Positions 1-10,294 of a stretch of 64,000 bases of DNA are shown here, in pieces (the stretch's first letter is position 1; each line of letters begins with the position of its first letter). The notes below the pieces were generated by a model. It was not told the origin of the DNA and did not search any database. It worked only from the letters and a program-made list of their open reading frames with translations. The position numbers were made by a program, and so were the translations under genes. Source of the stretch: Oxyruncus cristatus (taxonomy: Eukaryota > Chordata > Aves > Passeriformes > Cotingidae); contig VXAY01007404.1 in assembly GCA_013399855.1 (NCBI GenBank), positions 502,931-566,930 of the forward strand. Direction: 5' to 3'.

Positions 1-978
1 CCTAAATTTCAGCAGCGTGAGTATAGGCTGCTTACGCTAATTGAAGTCTTGACGAAATTTAGATCCACTGTAGTTCTGTTAGGTTCACTGGTAGGTCTTT
101 TCAGAATGGGACTGTTTTTTTACTTCAGCATGAAGATTAAAATAAAAGTAAAATACAAATAAAGTCCCCACAAAAGCTAAAAAATCATGAAGAAAAGAAA
201 ATCTATCATTGCAAAAGATTTCAGGCCTGCTGTTTTCACTTAGCACTAGACTTTGGAGACAAATGACTTACTAAACTGTTTTCCCTTTAGTTTGCCCTAC
301 CTAAACACCATTTTCCCTCACCTTCTTTCTTCTTCTCCTCCTCTCTTCATTCTTTTTTGGAAGATACGGTAAACTATTTGTTAAATGATGTGAACCTATC
401 TGTCCAGAGAGTTTTTACCAGATGTGGGAGCTGCTCACTGGGCTGCCAGGAAAAACTAGTGAAATGCAGTTGGGGAGTGCTGCTCTCCACTGTGTTTTCA
501 CCCTGTTGGTTCATAGAGTCATAGAATAGTTTGTGTTGAAATGGACCTTTAGAGGTCATCTAGTCCAACCCCCCTTCAATGAGAAAAGATTTTCAGAACC
601 TCATCCAACCTGACCTGGAATTTTTCCAGGAACAGGATATCCACCATCTCTCTGGGCAACCTGTGCCAGTGTTTCACCATCCTCGTTATAAAAAACCTCT
701 TTCTTGTATCTAATCCAAATCTTCCCTCCTTCCTTTTAAAACCAATGCCTCTTGTCCTTTGCTCTATTTATTGCTAAAGTAGGGCTGAGAGGGGAGGACC
801 CATAAGTGGAAAGATTGTCATGTCCTGTAGCCATGATCTATATAATGCTATATTTTATCCTTTGCTCTACTAAAAGTTGGAAACTTTCCCCAGCTTTCTG
901 AGAGCCTCATGCCCCCAGGGCTACAGCAGCTATTAACTATGGCAGATCACTAAACTGTGCCAGTATTTGTTTCTTTAG
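1..978 (+). other. CDH19: Intron (3' part) upstream of the first visible CDH19 exon
   Basis: This stretch has no coding exon and precedes the splice acceptor at 977-978 (TTTGTTTCTTTAG). It should be the 3' part of the intron between the exon covering the start of EC3 and the exon at 979. It holds a reverse-orientation CR1 fragment at 511-775. The rest is AT-rich unique sequence in which I see nothing else. Confidence 0.75.
511..775 (-). repeat. CR1 LINE fragment, 3' end, antisense to CDH19
   Basis: The left edge carries TCATAGAGTCATAGAATAG, the reverse complement of the CR1 terminal repeat (ATTCTATGA units). It continues with the CR1 3'-region signature AGGTCATCTAGTCCAACCC, then TCTCTGGGCAACCTGTGCCA and CCTCTTGTCCTTTGCTCTA. 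Only the last ~265 bp of the element are present, as expected for a 5'-truncated LINE insertion. The copy has many substitutions and is old. It ends about 200 bp before the acceptor of the exon at 979. Confidence 0.88.
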
Positions 979-1163
979 GACTCTACCACATGAGTGTCTC
1001 TGAAGAGGCTCCTGTGGGCACCACTGTAGGCAAAGTCTTCGCAGAAGACAGTGACATAGGGGAGAATGCAGCCATGAACTATTCCATTGAAGGAGATAGC
1101 TCACATGTTTTTGACATCATTACTAATAATAAGACTCAAGAAGGAATTATCTTATTAAAAAAG
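979..1163 (+). CDS. CDH19: CDH19 exon: EC3 calcium-binding half
   Basis: The exon is 185 bp, with acceptor TTTCTTTAG at 978 and donor AAG|GTGAGA at 1164. It opens with the last two bases of a split codon and ends on a codon boundary. It encodes 61 whole residues with the type II cadherin EC3 pattern: SVSEEAPVGTTVGKV, then DSDIGENAAMNYSI (the calcium-site acidic residues and DxGxNAxxxYSI core), then FDIITNNKTQEGIILLKK. NKT is a possible N-glycosylation sequon. The family is certain. The CDH19 assignment rests on the later exons, which share this frame. The upstream coding exons (signal peptide, propeptide, EC1, EC2) are outside the window, so the gene is partial here. Confidence 0.93.
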
Positions 1164-2257
1164 GTGAGATCTCAGAAACCTTCTAAAAAATATCTAAGTA
1201 CTAGAGAGAATTTCCACAAGCAAGCTGGATATTTTAAAAAGGCCTATTGCTTTGGATTCTACAATTTTTTTTGCTTTCTTTAGGCTTTGTGATTTGATTG
1301 GAGTATTAAGGATATAAAAAGAAAAATGCTTTTCTTTCTGTTTATTTTTTTGACTCATTCCTATTACTGCTGAATACAATAGTGACAGTCAGAGTATCTT
1401 AATGTCATCTCTAGCTGTGCAACACAGTATATCCCATTGTGAGAAAATGTTCTGTCTCTTCTGTGCATCATCTGTAAAATTTTTATCAATTTTTATCAAT
1501 GCAAACAATATTACTCACTTCCAACACCTCCTGCTACGTGAAGCCAGAATTTATTACAGTATTAGATAGACAGGAGGTTTTGTTATGACATAACTTTGAA
1601 AAGACACTAAAGATACTCAAAAAATAACAGCTTATGAATTAAGATACCTAATAGTCTTCGATACTGTGCAATTTTTTTTGGAATCACACAGGAGTATTTC
1701 TGGGGCATCTAGGACATCACCTGAAATGAAGATAGAGTTCAATAGTGTAGTGACATCCAGGGCTTGGAAGAACTGAAAGCTACAAGTGTGGTGGTTTTAT
1801 TTGTTTGTTTCTTTGTTGGTTTGTTTTCTTTCATGTTGGTTTTGGAGTTTGGGGTTTTTTGTTTGTTTCTTTCTTTCTTTCTTTTTTTATATGGATTTGT
1901 TATAGTTCAGGAAGCTATTTAGTACATCTTTTTTTTATTATTATTTCATTAGATAAAGACTATCTAAAATAATAATGTAACTATGACTTTTTTTACAGTG
2001 TTGTCTTACTGTAGATTTAAGGCCAGCCTAAATATCAATGCAAACAAGAACAGTTTAATTTTAAAGTGCTTCTAACATAGAAAAGAGAAATCTTAGAATT
2101 AATTACTTTTAGAAATAACTTTTTTTTTTTTTTTTCCCAAAAATTCCCAGTTGAAGGATAGCACTATTTTGTCTTTAATTTCACACCATTTATGGAACTA
2201 TATTTAATTTAAATATGAAGACAGAAGTATTTAAAATCTTTCTTTTATTCTTAACAG
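1164..2257 (+). other. CDH19: CDH19 intron (EC3 exon to EC3/EC4 exon)
   Basis: This 1.09-kb intron runs from GTGAGA to TTCTTAACAG. It contains a 12-bp direct doublet near 1479-1500 (ATTTTTATCA repeated) and a T/G-rich low-complexity run at 1796-1890 made of TTTG and TTTC units. No repeat family or gene is recognised. Confidence 0.8.
1796..1890. repeat. TTTG/TTTC low-complexity tract
   Basis: A T-rich tract with interspersed TTTG, then TTTC units (TTTGTTTGTTTC, then TTTCTTTCTTTC). It lies in the middle of the intron and could be an old LINE/retroposon tail or a simple microsatellite. There is no sign of function. Confidence 0.7.
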
Positions 2258-2511
2258 ACAGTGGATTATGAGAGCAAAAGGAGATACAGCATTCAAGCAA
2301 AAGTTGTAAACAAGTACCTTGATGAACGTTTTTTGAAAGAAGAACCATTTGAAGACAAAACCATTATCAAAATCAATGTGGAAGATGCTGATGAACCTCC
2401 AGTTTTCACCTCAGAGAACTATGTGATGGAGATTGTTGAGGGGGCTATGAGTGGCTCGCTGGTGGGGGTCGTAACCGCTAGAGATCCAGATGATGATGAC
2501 AGTCCCATCAG
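2258..2511 (+). CDS. CDH19: CDH19 exon: EC3 end and EC4 start
   Basis: The exon is 254 bp, the usual size for this exon in type II cadherins as I know them. The acceptor is TTCTTAACAG and the donor CAG|GTACTT. It reads TVDYESKRRYSIQAKVVNKY, then a stretch including PFEDKTIIKINVED and DADEPPVF, the EC3-EC4 linker with the calcium-binding DxDEPPxF motif. EC4 follows with GSLVGVVTARDPDDDDSPI. It ends two bases into a codon (AG), completed by G in the next exon to give Arg. The FEDKTIIKINVED and GVV.A.DPD..SPIRYS segments match my recollection of mammalian CDH19 better than other type II cadherins, which supports the gene assignment. Confidence 0.94.
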
Positions 2512-4826
2512 GTACTTAAAATGTGAACAGGTCTCAAATATAAATATGGTTGGGATTTCCAAAGTGTATTTCTGTTCTTTACCTTGGTTCATAACCACAG
2601 TTAATTGTGCTCTCACTCTGACAGACTACGTTGCTCTAGATGTTATGGTTTAACCCCCCTCAGGCAACTAAGGACCATGCAGCTGCTCACTCACTCCTCC
2701 ATCCACTGGGATGCAAGAGAGAATTGAAAGGGTAGAATTGTGAGAACTCGTGGATTCAGATGAAGACCATTTAATAAAAAATAAAAAAAGACCCAAAACA
2801 GTTGCTCACTGCCAGCCAGGTTATACCCAGCCACTCAGCCCAGCAACAGCAGATCCTGTTTGTAGTAATTTTAATAATAAAAAATTTTTCTGTCTCTTAA
2901 GAGAGAAAATAATCTTTAACATACAGTTTATAATTAAAATGGCTTCCTGAATTGCCTGACATCACTGTGTACTATTCAATTTAGACAAGCCAGGATACAG
3001 GGAAAAATGGTTGAGACATAAAATAATTTATGGTGTGTGGATTTCTAAAAGCAGGCATATATATATATATCATGTTATGGTTTCAGAGGTTTAGGCAATG
3101 ATTTACCATGATTTTATATTCATTTACTGTTACTTAGTAAGTCAGTAATAGGTTACATTACATAAGAAAGAATAAAAATATGCATGCAATTTTTCATTTC
3201 CCCCATAAAAAGGATCATTTGGTGGTATATTTGGATGACTGCAGCATCTCCTATTGAACTATTAAATATTAATGCGTATCTATGATTTCTTAGTTAGAAA
3301 TATTTTGAAGGAACCTACCTCAAAGTGAATATGTCTGCATAGTCCCAAAACAGTGATACATACATTGCCTGACTGAGTTTCTTTGGAGTATGTCACTTCT
3401 AATATATAGGTATGTTTACTGGGCTAAGTGCCATGCAAATGAATATAATTTTAAAACCAATGCTAACATAAGTGACAGCAGTTACTTATAATATAGAAAA
3501 CAAGGTGTGTTTCCTTGTGGACCCCAGGTTTCAAACAAACATTAAAAAGGTCATGCAACAAAACCTCACTACATCAGTAATAAAAAAGGACAAATATCCA
3601 ACTTTTAGATTTTTTGGCAATTTTTTATCAAGAATCAGATTACCAAAAAACCCACAAAAAAACAAAACAACAATATTAGAAAACCCCAAACAAGCTTTGA
3701 TGTAGGGTAGAAGGAATATTCCCATGAAGAAAAAAACAAACAAACAAACAAACCCAACAAAATTACAAATACCTAAAATAGATGTTTTAAAATGTTAAAA
3801 ATTCAGCTCAAATTGTAAGAATGTTCACTTACAGTATTGCGATGGTTCCTTGATTTATCCTTTACTGATTTTCAAAAAAGAGAAAACATAACTATAAATA
3901 ACAAGTTAGAGAGTCATCCAAATGCTGGTACCTTAGTTGAGCTGGAGTCCAACAGGAAACAGAAAGAATTTGTCAAGCACAATTAAAGGTACAATAAAAG
4001 GGAGTAGTTTCATGTGGGAATTCAAAATTAGAGTGGAAAGAACCTTTCAACTATTCAAACAGGTTTTATTTCCATGGAATAGACTCTATTAGGAACTCCA
4101 TCATATGGTATTTTTCTTTGTAGGTCATTTAAAATATTAGTAAATATCTTTTTTTGCACCAATATCTTTGGTGGGTTTTCTGTCCATCTCTGGTCTGTGA
4201 TCAGTGATTAGACTTTAACCATTTGAGTGGTATATATGTATGCACATTCACATGTGCATGTCCACATATGGACACAGCATCTGAAGCCTTTTCAGGGAAC
4301 ACTCAGGAACACAGGACTCATTTGCAATCATCTCCCACATTAGGATTTTGTACCCTGCCTAGACACCTCATTACAGATAGTTTTCTGTCTGTATAATGCC
4401 CATTCCCTTGGCATCAGAGATTGTCAGCAATGATAAAATAGATTTGCCATTATACCTCCACTTAGCTGTTGGTGTTATTCATTTCACAAGTGGCACTTTT
4501 GCTGTTTCTTTTCAATGAAGTCATTCACCTGCTGTGAGCCTGACTTAGAAGTATGAATGAATAATGCATTTCAGATTCAGTTCACATTAATATAGATCTG
4601 AGACATATTTAGTTTTATAAAAAGAAGGGCTTTGATCTTGGCAGCAGTGAGTATTAAATGTTTATAAGTGTACATTCTTTTATGATTTCTGAGTTGTTGC
4701 AGCACACATTTATAAGCATATATGCACAGCTCTGTTTTCTCAGCTCACAATAGCTTTATATGTCCTTGTTTCTGATGAAACATTTCACTATTAGGAAATC
4801 TCTTTTACTTTTTTTTTTTGGTCCAG
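2512..4826 (+). other. CDH19: CDH19 intron with LTR remnant
   Basis: This 2.3-kb intron runs from GTACTT to TTTTTGGTCCAG. It holds the ERV LTR remnant at 2641-2860, a short (AT)n run at 3058-3071 and a CAAA run at about 3731-3753. The remainder is AT-rich sequence in which I recognise nothing. Confidence 0.8.
2641..2860 (-). mobile_element. Avian endogenous retrovirus LTR remnant (3' part, antisense)
   Basis: Starting at TGTTATGGTTTAACC, this block matches, in reverse orientation, the 3' part of a common avian ERV LTR that I recognise. Shared landmarks are GGCAACTAAGGACCA, the CAGCTGCTCACTCACTCC segment, GAGAGAATTGAAAGGGTAGA and AACTCGTGGATTCAGATGAA, followed by TTTAATA. In sense orientation this covers the poly(A)-region TATTAAA through the terminal CA. 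The 5' LTR portion and any internal retroviral sequence are missing, and no viral coding sequence is present. Divergence is substantial, so it is an old solo or truncated LTR. Confidence 0.72.
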
Positions 4827-4963
4827 GTACTCTATTGTCCAAAGCACACCTTCAAAGAGACTGTTCAGCATCAATGAACACAATGGAACAATCATTACAA
4901 CTAAACCTCTGGACCGAGAGATAGCTTCCTGGCACAACATAACTGTTACAGCCACAGAAACAA
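4827..4963 (+). CDS. CDH19: CDH19 exon: EC4 body
   Basis: The exon is 137 bp with acceptor GGTCCAG and donor CAA|GTGAGT. The first base completes Arg with the previous exon. The translation runs RYSIVQSTPSKRLFSI, then NEHNGTIITTKPLDREIASW and HNITVTATET. The LDRE motif is the conserved acidic calcium ligand of cadherin repeats, and the NGT and NIT sequons are candidate N-glycosylation sites. The last base (A) pairs with GA of the next exon to give Arg. No open reading frame of reportable size spans it alone because of its short length, but frame, size and splice sites fit the type II cadherin pattern exactly. Confidence 0.94.
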
Positions 4964-5269
4964 GTGAGTAAGAAATTTAAAGAATGCTGTGTTTCATATA
5001 CTGTGAACTGTAATTATCCTCTGAATATGCCTTCTTTTAAGTGGAGAATACATGCTTTATTCTCATTATATTACTGTTGCCTGCTACATTAAGGGGCATT
5101 ATTCAAATGATTTGTTAAATAGAAGCAGAATGTATTTGATCTCCAAGGTCCTGTGCTTTTTCATAAAAGATGACCTTATAAAAAAAAAGAAATTGTAATA
5201 GGATCGAGAGTGTAACTGTTTCAAGTTGCACTGAAGCATATGAATTGTTCCTGCAGTGCAAGATCTTAG

Positions 5270-5341
5270 GTTAAATTAGACCCTGGTTAATTTCACACTA
5301 GATTTTTGACTAGTGTGAAATTAGCCAGGGTCTAATTTAAC
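5270..5341. repeat. 32-bp near-perfect inverted repeat (hairpin)
   Basis: The left arm at 5270-5301 and right arm at 5310-5341 are reverse complements over 32 bp with one mismatch, which as RNA would be a G-U pair. They are separated by an 8-base loop, ATTTTTGA. The stem includes TTAAATTAGACCCTGG and its complement CCAGGGTCTAATTTAA. It could be a miniature inverted-repeat transposon remnant of a DNA transposon, or an intronic hairpin RNA. I see no clear target-site duplication. Confidence 0.9.
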
Positions 5342-6889
5342 ACCAGTCAGAAACTTGTGGCTCAAATTAATTGTGAATGTAAGGCCTAAATCAGCTAGAC
5401 TTCTATTCAGTAACAATTAAATCTATGAAGCAACTTTTACATAGATTTCACTTGTCAATTTTGTTTGAAAGTCAAGTGCACATTGTCTCTGTTTGTGCTT
5501 TTGGTGATTTTGGTTGCCCTAAATCTGGGGCAACTCGAGAAATTTAACAGCTACTGGTTTATGAGACAGTTTAACAAAATATGATGGGATATTATTTAAA
5601 AATTAATCCTATCCATCCTCAGGAAGGAGAAAAACTACATGAAACTAGAGTCCAATCAATAAATCAGAGAGGTTTTGCCAAATACTCTTAACACTTTTTT
5701 TAATCCTGAATCTCAGTTAAATGCTATTTATTGCTAAGACAAATTTAAACACATAATAATAATAAAGAGCAATGTTCCCAAAAGGGAGCCTTCTCTGTAT
5801 ATGTGCAGAACATTACTGTTGGAACGTTACTGTACTGTAGGATAGTCAGTATCCATTTTCATTGAAGTCTTTAATTTGTATTTAGGAATTGATAGGATTA
5901 CCTGCCTTTTTAGCTTTTCCACAAGTTTTTAAGCATAAATGTATTTTCCTTCTCATGTTGTTAGGCAGCTGACAGGTGTTGGCAAAATTGATTTCTAGAG
6001 TAGTTTTATCTTGTCTTAAATAGCACTATGGAAACACAGCAGGATGACTTTGGTCTGGACTTTTCTGTTTAGTTAAACAATAAAACAGGAATAAACTGAA
6101 TGTTTCAAGTGAATAACTGTCTCCTGCAGCAAAAGAGAGTCTTTCACAGGAATGAAAGTTGTAGGGAAACTGAGACCTCATTATATTCATATTCTTATTC
6201 TTTATTTCATTGATGATGATATGGTCACTGTCTATAACACTCTGTTCAAAAGCACTGAAGTCGGGTCACCTTGGTCTGGCATACCTGGAATGGTTTATGC
6301 CATGAATAATAGCATTTCATTCCTTATAATATAGTAACACATACTCTGGGCATCAGACATTTGGTGGATGACATTCTGGCTCCACTGAAGCCAAGTCAAA
6401 ACGCCATTAGAGTTCACTCAAACTGAATATCAAAAAGATATTCATCGCACCTGAAACACATATTGAAACAGCATAACAAAAGCAGCCTCCCTAGGAACCT
6501 GTTGATGCCCTGAACCTCGTACAGGACATGAGACTTTTACCTCCATTGAACGGACAGAGATCAGAGATTAGTAAGAGAAGCTTTCCTCTGTTACTGCAGA
6601 CCTGTGGTGTGGATCATCCTATCCTTGTGCCATTGAGAGAGCATGTTTTAACAGTATCCAGAAGTAGGTCTAATGCATTGGAACTTAAATGCAACAGTCA
6701 GAACTTGAAACCTGTTGAGACTTATTCCACTTCATGCCTAAAATATTTCTTGATTTTCAAAAGATATCAAGTTTTCTTTGATCAGTTTTTAGTTGGTTGT
6801 AATCACCTTTCACCTAGTACAAAGCTGAAGCATAAACAGTAGTACTCTAACCCTATCTGAGAGCAAGAAATCCTTAAGTCACCATTATC

Positions 6890-7790
6890 CAGTTGACGGA
6901 TGGTCAGTAGTGCTGTTCCCCTAGGCTCAGTACTGGGGTCGGTCCTGTTTAATATCCTTATTAATGATTTGGATGAGAGGATCACATGCACCTTCCCTCA
7001 CTTTACAGTTCACATCAGGTTGAGCAGTGGGAGTGTTGATCTTCTGGAGGACAGGAAGCTCTGCAAAGAGATGTGGACAGGCTGTATTGATGGGCCAAGG
7101 CCTATTGTATGAGGTTCAACAGGGCCAAGTGCCAGGACCTGCACTTCAATCACAACAATCCCACGAAGAGCTACAGGCTGGGGGAAGAGTGGCTGGAAAG
7201 CTGCCCAGAGGAAAAGGACCTGGAGCTGCTGGTACACAGCTGGCTGAACAGGAGCCAGCAGCGTGCCCAGGTGGGGTTGGCCAAGAAGGCCAACAGCAGC
7301 ATCCTGGCTGGTATCAGAAAGAGTGTGGCCAGCAAGACTAGGACGGGGATCATCCCCATGTGCTCAGCACTGGTGAGGCTGTACCTCAAGTACTGTGTTC
7401 ATTTCAGGGCCCCTCACTTCAAAAAGGTCATTGAGCTGCTGGAGTGTGCCCAGAGAAGGGCAATGGAGCTGGTAAAGGGGGTGGAACATTGGTCTTATGA
7501 GAAGTGGCTGAGGGAGCTGGGGTTGTTTAGATTGGGGAAGAGGAGGCTCAGGAGAGACCTTATCACTCTCTACAGCTACCTGAAAGGAGGTTGCAGCAAT
7601 GTGTAGGTTAGTCTCTTCTGACAGGTAACAAATAATGAGAGGAAACAGCCTCTAGTTGTGCCAGAGGAAGTTTAGATTGGATATTAGGAAAATTTTCTTC
7701 ATGGAAAAGATTGTCTAGCATTAGAACGGGATGTCCAGGGAAGTGGTTGAGTAACCATCCTTGGAGATATTGAAAAGACATGTATATCAG
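6890..7790 (+). mobile_element. CR1 LINE fragment, ORF2 C-terminal part, sense
   Basis: The fragment begins with a degraded reverse-transcriptase motif (GSVLGSVLFNILINDLDE in translation, 6930-6980) and continues through the CR1 ORF2 C-terminal region. A frame open from 7109 to 7606 still reads KANSSILAGIRKSVASK, ECAQRRAMELVKGVEHWSYE and LRELGLFRLGKRRLRRDL, which are CR1 hallmarks. The catalytic motif region (about 6990-7060) is frameshifted and lost. It fades out near 7790 without the terminal repeat. It is a dead, 5'-truncated copy inside a CDH19 intron, not a host gene. Confidence 0.88.
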
Positions 7791-8439
7791 TTTGCACACA
7801 GCTTTTGTACCATGATACTAGTAAAGTTGTGTCTGGCTTTTCCTTGTCTCAGGTAGTAATAGCAATATAATCTTGCATAAATGCAGTAAAGGCAGGGGAA
7901 AAATACCTTATATTATCAGAGTTTATTTTCCTTTTCATACAGGAATAAGCTGGACTGACATATCTTTTATATAAAAAGCCCCATAATAAAGTATACTTGT
8001 ATAACAGAAGCAGTATGCCTTCTGTGAGTACAAAATCCCTAGGAATTAAACCTGTGGTGTAAATAATACTCAGAAAAACAATAATATTTGGACCAAATCT
8101 AAAAGCTCAGCCTAAGAAGCCTATCAGAGGTCATGCCTTAGCTATACGCCTGAGTAAAATTAGTCTTCTTGGCAAGTATGTTTTTGGACACTAGTGGATA
8201 GAAGAGCTCTGTCATTCCAAATTAAGTCTTGTCTTTCTGTGTTGGCTAGGGTTCAGTGTCAGTGCCCACTGCAATTTCAATGTCTAGCAGTGGCAAAAAA
8301 AAAATTCCAAAACATGTAAATTTTGGTGAATTTTTCTCCCAAAGCTTCAAAATTTGAAAATAGTTAAGAGGAAGAGTAACAGAATTTCTTAAAAAAACAA
8401 TCATTGTCTCAGCCATGATGTTAAGTGATGTAATAAAGC

Positions 8440-9690
8440 GCAGCCAGCTCTTCCAGTTATTCCAGCTCAAGACTCTCCTACCAGTGACCACTGGAGCCCA
8501 ACCCGGTGCCTGGGGACCCAAAGCCTCTGCCCAGGCTCAGGGTTGTGGCTGACACTTTCCTGTTTGCAGGCTCAGGCAGTAGCACAGCTGAGCACATCTC
8601 AGAAACTCACAATGAGGATGCTGACATGGTCAGTCATGCAGATTGACTGGTGCAGACACACACACCTGCACAGCACTCTCCAGATTCACAAGCACACACA
8701 CACACTCATGGACCCCTTCCGTACCTAATTCGTTTTGCCCGACATCCCTTCCTGTATCTTAAGTCCTCTTATCTGCTTCGTGGGTCTCCAACTAACCAGC
8801 TAGTGCATAGTCGATACTTGCTGGCAAATCCACAGGCTTCACATGCTTGTCCCTCTTGCACTCCACATTTGCAATTCCCCTCTGAGCATATCTGCATTGA
8901 ACTCCCGAGCACCTGTCCTGGACCCAAGGACCATACCCACTGTTCAGCCCAGCTTAATGTTTGCTACCAAAAACATACACACACTCCAGCACACCAAGCC
9001 TGGGGAAGATACAGACATTTTGCCCCTGTGCTCCCCAGTCACCTCAGTAGCTGGCTTCATAGGGTTCTGTCTGACTCCAGTATGTGGCACCACTTTTCAC
9101 TCACACACATGCAGGTCTCATCAGTACCTGGCACTTAGTCCCTGCAGCACATGTACACATGCAATGAGAGAGAGTGAGGAAAGATTTGATAAAATGTAAG
9201 ATGGTAGGACAGACTGGTGATCAGGAGCAGGGCTCAGCCAGACAAATGCACTGACTGGACCTGTTTTGTACACGACCAACCCCTTTTATACCCCTTTCTA
9301 TGTGACTCCTCTTTGTTTCTCCCTGCATGTTCCCCATGGGTCCTTAAAGCTCCACTGATTTCCCCATACCCCCAAGTCTGGGATCTTTGTGATGTATAGT
9401 CTTATAAGTTACAAAGTCCAAGTTGATCTACCTGGAATTATTGCTCTGTGGTTTCTTGGTAGCCCATCAATTATCATAAGGTTTGTTTCTTGTGTTTGTC
9501 TCCATGTTTACTTTGTCAGGTCTGTGTCTTTTTGTGTTTTGTTTCTATTTTCCCTTTTTTCTCCATTGGTTTATCAGTTGTCAAGGTCATTGATCTGAAA
9601 AATTCACAGGAATAAACAGTCTTACACTCTCAGGTGCCTCCAACAATTAGTGTATCTGACCAACAATTAGTGTATATCTGACCAGGTTTG
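8440..9690 (+). other. Compositionally distinct block, possibly an old LTR element
   Basis: This block is clearly richer in C than the flanking intron, with CA-rich runs (for example 8655-8710 and 8965-8985). It has a TATA-like TTTTATACCCC at 9284-9294 and an AATAAA at 9611-9616, followed by a 20/22-bp tandem doublet at 9641-9682. A TATA box and poly(A) signal about 325 bp apart would suit an LTR. I recognise no specific family and cannot define its ends. The open frame at 8650-9138 reflects the CA-rich composition and is not a gene. Confidence 0.3.
9641..9682. repeat. Tandem duplication, 20/22 bp
   Basis: CAACAATTAGTGTATCTGAC at 9641-9660 is followed immediately by the same sequence with an extra TA at 9661-9682. 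This is a simple two-copy tandem duplication. Confidence 0.95.
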
Positions 9691-10172
9691 GACCTCTTCA
9701 TCCCCTCCCTTTATCATTTGTCCCTCAAATTTGAACTGCTGTATGTTCCTGTTTATGGTTTCTTCTTTTTCTTATTAACTCCCGTTGCACTGGAAAAAGG
9801 TCCTTGAGCAGATACCCTTAGAGGAGCTGGCACTCTTCTTACAAATAACCTTACATATGGCTAGTATATTAAATTTTTCTGTGTGAAAAACCCCTCATTA
9901 AATTTTTCCAAATCGGGTTTTATGTTTTTCACATATGAATTAATTTCTGATCTGGTAAACAAAAGTATTAACAAACCTAAAATTATATATGAAATGTCTT
10001 ATTTCAAGACCCTTATAATGGTATACTATTATAATAATATATAAATGTGTCTGTAACTCTTTGTGATTATTTTCTTCTCTACAGAAGAAAGGTAAAATTT
10101 TCTAATGTTTACATTATCTTAAAATATATAGTAGATTATTTATAACTTTAGATTTCTTTTTTTAACCAATAG

Positions 10173-10294
10173 GAAATCCTGAAAAAATTTCAGAAGCAAA
10201 TGTGTATGTCCAAGTTCTCGATGTTAATGATAATGCACCAGAATTCCCAAAATATTATGAAACATTTGTTTGTGAAAATGCAGTTTCTGGACAG
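10173..10294 (+). CDS. CDH19: CDH19 exon: EC4-EC5 linker
   Basis: The exon is 122 bp with acceptor AACCAATAG and donor CAG|GTAAGC. After completing Arg it encodes 40 residues: NPEKISEANVYVQVLDVNDN, then APEFPKYYETFVCENAVSGQ. DVNDNAPEF is the canonical DxNDNAPxF calcium-binding linker between EC4 and EC5, and YETFVCEN is the conserved opening of EC5 in type II cadherins. The string YVQVL.(I/V)ND.APEF..YYET(F/Y)VCENA.SGQ is very close to what I recall of mammalian CDH19. The exon ends on a codon boundary. Confidence 0.95.

Larger units (their letters stand above)
4964..10172 (+). other. CDH19: CDH19 intron with hairpin, CR1 and LTR-like block
   Basis: This 5.2-kb intron runs from GTGAGT to TTAACCAATAG. 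It holds the long hairpin at 5270-5341, a CR1 fragment at 6890-7790 and a GC-richer LTR-like block at 8440-9690. Between 5342 and 6889, and between 7791 and 8440, I see only unique AT-rich DNA. Confidence 0.8.

Noticed and set aside
8650..9138. 162-codon His/Pro/Ser-rich open frame
   Set aside because: Produced by the CA-rich composition of the 8440-9690 island; overlapping frames are equally open and no domain or splice context is seen.
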